Below are positions 6,857 to 9,992 of a stretch of DNA of 9,992 bases, one piece after another. A program made the position numbers and the translations under genes. Within the stretch, counting starts at the first letter, position 1; each line of letters begins with the position of its first letter. Origin of the DNA: Thermodesulfovibrio sp. (lineage in GTDB: Bacteria; Nitrospirota; Thermodesulfovibrionia; Thermodesulfovibrionales; Thermodesulfovibrionaceae); the NCBI GenBank assembly GCA_026415995.1, contig JAOAGB010000026.1, forward strand, positions 1 to 9,992. The letters are read 5' to 3'. The notes under the pieces were generated by a model that saw only the letters and a list, made by a program, of their open reading frames with translations, was not told the DNA's origin and ran no database searches.

Positions 6857-8305
6857 TTAATTACCTCCGTAAAGGGCTTTTACAAAGGGATATCCAATCA
6901 AAGGTGAGAGTAAGCTAAGAATTAAAAGACAAAGTAAACTAAATTTCATTGAAAAAGGGACTCTATTATTAGCAAGCAAAACCTTTTCTGAAGATACGCC
7001 GAAAAAAACCTTATGTCCCACAAAAATATACCAACAAAAAGAAAGAAGGCTCTCTAAAATAGCAAGTAATCCAAAAATTGCCATATAGCTATTTTTAAGC
7101 TCAAAGGCTCCTGTAAAAATCATAAATTTACTCCAAAAACCTGAAAAAGGTGGAATACCAACTATTGAAAACATTCCAATAAGAAAACAGATTGTAAATA
7201 GAGGAAATCTATTGCTCAAGCCACTCAATTCTTTGATGCTTTTAGAACCTGTAACATAGGCAATTCCACCAACTGAAAGAAAAAGTAATCCCTTAGCAAA
7301 ACCGTGATTTATTATATGAAAAACTCCCCCCATGCCCCCCGTATATGAGCCAAAAATACCAAGGGAAACTCCAAAAAGAATATAACCCAAATGCCCTATT
7401 GTAGAATATGCAAGAAGTTTTTTTAAGTCATCCTGAAAATAATATAAAATCACTGAAAGTATCATAGTTGTTATAGAAATTATTCCCATAAGAAAGGCAC
7501 AACTCTCAGAGAGTGTTGAATTAGAAATATAAATTCTTGCCATTAAATAAACTCCTGCCTTTACCATCGCAGCAGCATGAAGATAGGCACTCACAGGAGT
7601 TGGTGCTACCATTGCATTAGGAAGCCAAGTAAAGAGAGGAATCTGAGCAGATTTTGTAGAAGCAGCAAAAAATAAAAGAGCAAATACAACTAATTTTGAA
7701 GAAGCTGACAGAGAATTTAAAACTGAAAAATCAAAGGATTTAACTTCTATGTACATTAATGTTAGCGCAATTAAAAAACCTAATCCACCAATATGAGTCA
7801 TGATGAATGCCTTCAGTCCTGAAAAGATAGCTTTCTTATCTTTCGTATATGAAATCAAAGCCCATGAACAGATTGTGGTTATTTCCCAGAAAAAAAATAT
7901 CTGCAAAAAATTTGTTGCAGTTACAATACCTACCATCGCTCCTATAAACAGAAGCATAAAGAAATAATAACTTCCATATGGAGTATAAAACCGATGATCA
8001 GCATTATGAGGAGACATGTAACCTGAAGAATATAAAATAACAAAAAAGCCTATTAACGTTATCAAAATAAGCATAATCGAAGTTAAAGAATCATTGATTA
8101 GACCAAAACTTATATCTGGATGAAGCCATCTGAAAAATAAAAAATCGTAGTCAAATCTTTGTTTAGATAAGATATTGATTAAGCTAAGACAAAAAGTAAA
8201 AAATGAAAAAACAGTAGCAATAACAACCGAAAATCTTCCTTTTGAAAAATATGCCAAAAAAGCTCCAATAAAAGGGATAACTAACATTAAGAATAACAAT
8301 TCCAT
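6857..8305 (-). CDS. hyfD: HyfD-like antiporter-type membrane subunit (NuoM/MrpD family)
   Basis: This 482-residue polytopic protein matches HyfD (479 residues in E. coli) in length and motifs. E141 lies in FFFWEITTICSWALISY (TM5), K218 in STKSAQIPLFTWLPNA (TM7) and K249 in SAYLHAAAMVKAGVYL (TM8), the residues that form the first proton half-channel in complex I homologues. STIGHLGYILFG, HIINHGFAKGLLFL and GIPPFSGFWSKF follow in the second half. HyfD occurs in hydrogenase-4 but not in hydrogenase-3, which supports a Hyf-type complex. The start ATG lies 2 bp after the stop of the ferredoxin-like gene and has only a weak AAGG site (8318-8315). Unlike E. coli, it comes before the B-C pair and directly after the electron-transfer subunit. 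The family is certain and the HyfD call is strong. Confidence 0.92.
   Translation of the reverse strand: MELLFLMLVIPFIGAFLAYFSKGRFSVVIATVFSFFTFCLSLINILSKQRFDYDFLFFRWLHPDISFGLINDSLTSIMLILITLIGFFVILYSSGYMSPHNADHRFYTPYGSYYFFMLLFIGAMVGIVTATNFLQIFFFWEITTICSWALISYTKDKKAIFSGLKAFIMTHIGGLGFLIALTLMYIEVKSFDFSVLNSLSASSKLVVFALLFFAASTKSAQIPLFTWLPNAMVAPTPVSAYLHAAAMVKAGVYLMARIYISNSTLSESCAFLMGIISITTMILSVILYYFQDDLKKLLAYSTIGHLGYILFGVSLGIFGSYTGGMGGVFHIINHGFAKGLLFLSVGGIAYVTGSKSIKELSGLSNRFPLFTICFLIGMFSIVGIPPFSGFWSKFMIFTGAFELKNSYMAIFGLLAILESLLSFCWYIFVGHKVFFGVSSEKVLLANNRVPFSMKFSLLCLLILSLLSPLIGYPFVKALYGGN
6863..6868 (-). promoter_or_regulatory. Ribosome-binding site of the HyfB-like gene inside the HyfD-like gene
   Basis: The minus strand reads GGAGGT six bases before the ATG at 6856. 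The site is formed by the last Gly-Gly codons of the HyfD-like gene (its C-terminus is YGGN), and the HyfB-like start follows the HyfD-like stop with no gap. Translation of the two membrane subunits is probably coupled. Confidence 0.75.
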
Positions 8306-8307
8306 CT

Positions 8308-8805
8308 TTAATGACCTTTTTCTTGAATTTTCTTCTTACATTCAGAACATATCATAAGCCTCTTAATCTGTTCTTCACTTTTATCCTGTAATTTTGCTAT
8401 TTGTTTATTTAATAAATTCTCAACAATAAAGGGTTTCCCGCATAAAAGACAATTAACCATTTTCAAATGAATTACTATTTCTAAATCCCTTTTATTATCA
8501 GTGGCAAGCTCAAATTCATGGGTAATCTGAATAGCTTTTTCAGGACAAACAGAAGCGCATCTGCCACAGTAAATACATCTACCTGAGGAAAACATTACAA
8601 CTTTTTCACCATCAGTATTTTCAATGCTTATTAATCTTGAAGGACAAGTTCTTACACAATTTCCGCAACCAATACATTTATCAGTAATAACCTCCAGTCT
8701 TCCTCTTAGATTTTCAGGTGGTTTTAGAGGAACAAAGGGATAGGATCTTGTTATTTTTTTATGCCTTGATGAAAACAAAAGAGCCTTTATTTTGCTTTTA
8801 AACAT
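8308..8805 (-). CDS. hyfH: HyfH/HycF-like 2x[4Fe-4S] ferredoxin-type subunit with C-terminal CxxC pairs
   Basis: This 165-residue soluble protein should carry electrons between the external donor or acceptor and the small-subunit cluster. Two classic 8-Cys cluster motifs are visible: CIGCGNCVRTCP (C44, C47, C50, C54) and CIYCGRCASVCP (C77, C80, C83, C87). The N-terminal segment with SYPFVPL and NLRG is shared with HycF/HyfH. The C-terminal third adds CLLCGKPF (C119, C122) and CSEC (C153, C156), a four-Cys zinc-ribbon or rubredoxin-like site that E. coli HycF also has (CRVCNRPF and CPEC in my recollection). This separates it from NuoI and EchF, which lack that tail. It overlaps the end of the large-subunit gene by 19 bp; a GAGGA site at 8819-8815 inside that gene supports the ATG at 8805. 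Confidence 0.94.
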   Translation of the reverse strand: MFKSKIKALLFSSRHKKITRSYPFVPLKPPENLRGRLEVITDKCIGCGNCVRTCPSRLISIENTDGEKVVMFSSGRCIYCGRCASVCPEKAIQITHEFELATDNKRDLEIVIHLKMVNCLLCGKPFIVENLLNKQIAKLQDKSEEQIKRLMICSECKKKIQEKGH

Positions 8806-9971
8806 CTTCTTAATTCCTCGGCAGTATATATCTGAACAGTTTTATTTCTTAAATCTATCGTTTCGTATCTTTCTGTACATGAAAAACATGGATCAATACT
8901 TGCAATTATCAAGGGTGCATCTGCTATTGAACCACCTTTAAGTAAAATAGAAATTGCCTGATAGTTTTGATAAGAAGGTGCTCTTACATTCCATCTATAT
9001 GGTCTTCCTTCCGGGCCTGTCATAACATAATGAAAGAGCTGTCCTCTTGGAGCTTCTACATAAGATATTGCCTCTTTCCATGGTTCTATTTTAGAAAACT
9101 TTACAGAAGTATCTCCCTCTGGCATGCTTTTAACTACCTGCCGGAGAATGTTTATGGATATTAGAATTTCTTCAAGTCTTACCAGTGTTCTTGCCCAGAC
9201 ATCACCTTCTTTTCTTAAAGGTACTCTAAAATCTAATTTGGAATAGGCAGCATATGGGAAATTAACTCTCATATCAATATTTATTCCCGATGCTCTTGCT
9301 ACAGGTCCTCCTACAAAAAATTTCTTTGCCTCATCTTGAATAAGTACTCCCACATTTTTAAATCTTAATTGAATAACCTCATCATCTATAATAATTTCTC
9401 TTAATTCTTTTACATCCTTTTCAATCTGATTTATAACTTCTTCCATATCTTTTAAATGCTGAGGCAGAATGTCAATTGTTACTCCTCCAACAATATTTAT
9501 TCCATAGGTCTTTCTATTACCTGTTATCATTTCACATAAATACATTACAGGCTCACGGATTCTCCAAGCCTGCATAAAAAGTGTATCAAATCCAACAATA
9601 TGAGCTGCCAGCCCAACCCATAAAAGATGACTATGAATTCTTTCAAGCTCAAGAAACATTGTACGTATGTATTTAGCTCTATCTGGTATTTCAAGACTTG
9701 CAGCCTTTTCAACAGCCTGACAGTATGCTGTAGAATGAACAAATCCGCATATTCCACAAATTCTCTCTGCAAGAAAAGGAATCTGTTGATAATTAAGAGC
9801 ACTTTCTGCAAGTTTTTCAATACCTCTATGAACATAAAAACCTCTATAGTCAAAATCAACAATTTCTTCACCCTCCACAATTAGTCTAAAATATGCAGGC
9901 TCTTCCAAAGAAGGATAAAAAGGACCAAGAGGAATCACGGTTCTACCCTCACCTGGTTTTTTTAACTCCAT
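8787..9971 (-). CDS. hyfG: Group 4 [NiFe] hydrogenase large (catalytic) subunit, HyfG/HycE (NuoD-like) type
   Basis: This is the subunit with the NiFe(CN)2CO site that reduces protons or oxidises H2 on the cytoplasmic face. The two ligand motifs are intact: ERICGICGFVH (C72, C75) and DPCFSCTER (C362, C365), so it is a true hydrogenase and not a NuoD homologue, which has lost these Cys. Other NuoD/HycE-family blocks are IPLGPFYPSLEEPAYF, YVHRGIEKLAE and ELERIHSHLLW. After R368 there are 26 residues, the expected tail for removal by the HycI-like protease encoded at the end of the operon. The called start is ATG 9971, giving 394 residues and only the NuoD-like part. The frame stays open to the window edge (9992) and no Shine-Dalgarno site is visible, so a fused NuoC-like domain as in HycE/HyfG cannot be excluded. 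The 3' end overlaps the ferredoxin-like gene. Confidence 0.95.
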   Translation of the reverse strand: MELKKPGEGRTVIPLGPFYPSLEEPAYFRLIVEGEEIVDFDYRGFYVHRGIEKLAESALNYQQIPFLAERICGICGFVHSTAYCQAVEKAASLEIPDRAKYIRTMFLELERIHSHLLWVGLAAHIVGFDTLFMQAWRIREPVMYLCEMITGNRKTYGINIVGGVTIDILPQHLKDMEEVINQIEKDVKELREIIIDDEVIQLRFKNVGVLIQDEAKKFFVGGPVARASGINIDMRVNFPYAAYSKLDFRVPLRKEGDVWARTLVRLEEILISINILRQVVKSMPEGDTSVKFSKIEPWKEAISYVEAPRGQLFHYVMTGPEGRPYRWNVRAPSYQNYQAISILLKGGSIADAPLIIASIDPCFSCTERYETIDLRNKTVQIYTAEELRRCLKAK

Positions 9972-9992
9972 AGTAGGTTCTGATTTAACAGG

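Noticed and set aside
4784..8305. Possibility that these are complex I (Nuo) or Mrp antiporter genes
   Set aside because: The catalytic large subunit keeps all four NiFe-ligand Cys, a HycI-like protease is present, the HyfE type is not found in Nuo, and there are no Nuo E/F/G or Mrp E/F/G genes in the window.
8175..8357. Plus-strand open frame of 60 codons across the HyfD-like/ferredoxin-like junction
   Set aside because: It is Lys/Asn-rich low-complexity antisense sequence over two well-supported genes, with no domain.
8967..9164. Plus-strand open frame of 65 codons opposite the large-subunit gene
   Set aside because: It is antisense to the conserved C-terminal half of the NiFe subunit, with no family resemblance.
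9545..9884. Open frames on both strands inside the large-subunit gene (minus 9880-9545, plus 9627-9884)
   Set aside because: Both overlap the region that encodes the first Cys motif (ERICGICGFVH) in the correct frame. Their translations are hydrophobic or Lys-rich noise.

Overview
The window carries most of one membrane-bound, group 4 [NiFe] hydrogenase operon of the hydrogenase-4 / formate-hydrogenlyase (Hyf/Hyc) type, all on the minus strand. At the left edge it meets the 3' part of a plus-strand gene for a HybB/NrfD-type membrane subunit. The DNA is AT-rich (about one third G+C by eye), tightly packed, and several genes have purine-rich Shine-Dalgarno sites. This points to an anaerobic, low-GC bacterium. 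A thermophilic sulfate reducer of the Thermodesulfovibrio kind would fit, but that is only an impression; the sequence does not prove a taxon.

Layout. Positions 1-831 (+) hold the C-terminal two thirds or so of a HybB-like quinone-reactive subunit, cut by the window edge. Its stop overlaps tail-to-tail, by 14 bp, the end of the minus-strand operon. Read in transcription order from the right, the operon is: HyfG/HycE-like large subunit (9971-8787), HyfH/HycF-like 2x[4Fe-4S] protein (8805-8308), HyfD-like (8305-6857), HyfB-like (6856-4784), HyfC/HycD-like (4781-3867), HyfE-like (3865-3218), HyfF-like (3211-1754), HyfI/HycG-like small subunit (1742-1275) and a HycI-like maturation endopeptidase (1297-818). 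Genes overlap or are at most 11 bp apart, so there is no gene-free stretch and no internal promoter or terminator that I can support. The operon promoter, and any NuoC-like or electron-donor genes, must lie beyond the right edge.

How it works together. The large subunit keeps both Cys pairs for the NiFe site, and the small subunit keeps the four Cys for a proximal [4Fe-4S] cluster. The ferredoxin-like subunit should bring low-potential electrons to this cytoplasmic arm. HyfC-like anchors the arm to the membrane. HyfE-like and three separate antiporter-like subunits (HyfB, HyfD, HyfF types), each with the conserved Glu/Lys/Lys set, form the ion-pumping arm. The large subunit has a 26-residue tail after its last Cys motif, which the encoded HycI-like protease would remove after nickel insertion. 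This is the architecture expected for an H2-evolving (or reversible), ion-translocating hydrogenase. The neighbouring HybB-like gene belongs to a different, periplasm-facing, quinone-linked hydrogenase type or a related oxidoreductase.

Nothing here is clearly an undescribed system. The points that deserve a look are the gene order, the co-location of the two hydrogenase types, the TTG-started overlapping protease gene, the unresolved start of the large subunit, and a CxxC in a loop of the HyfB-like protein.
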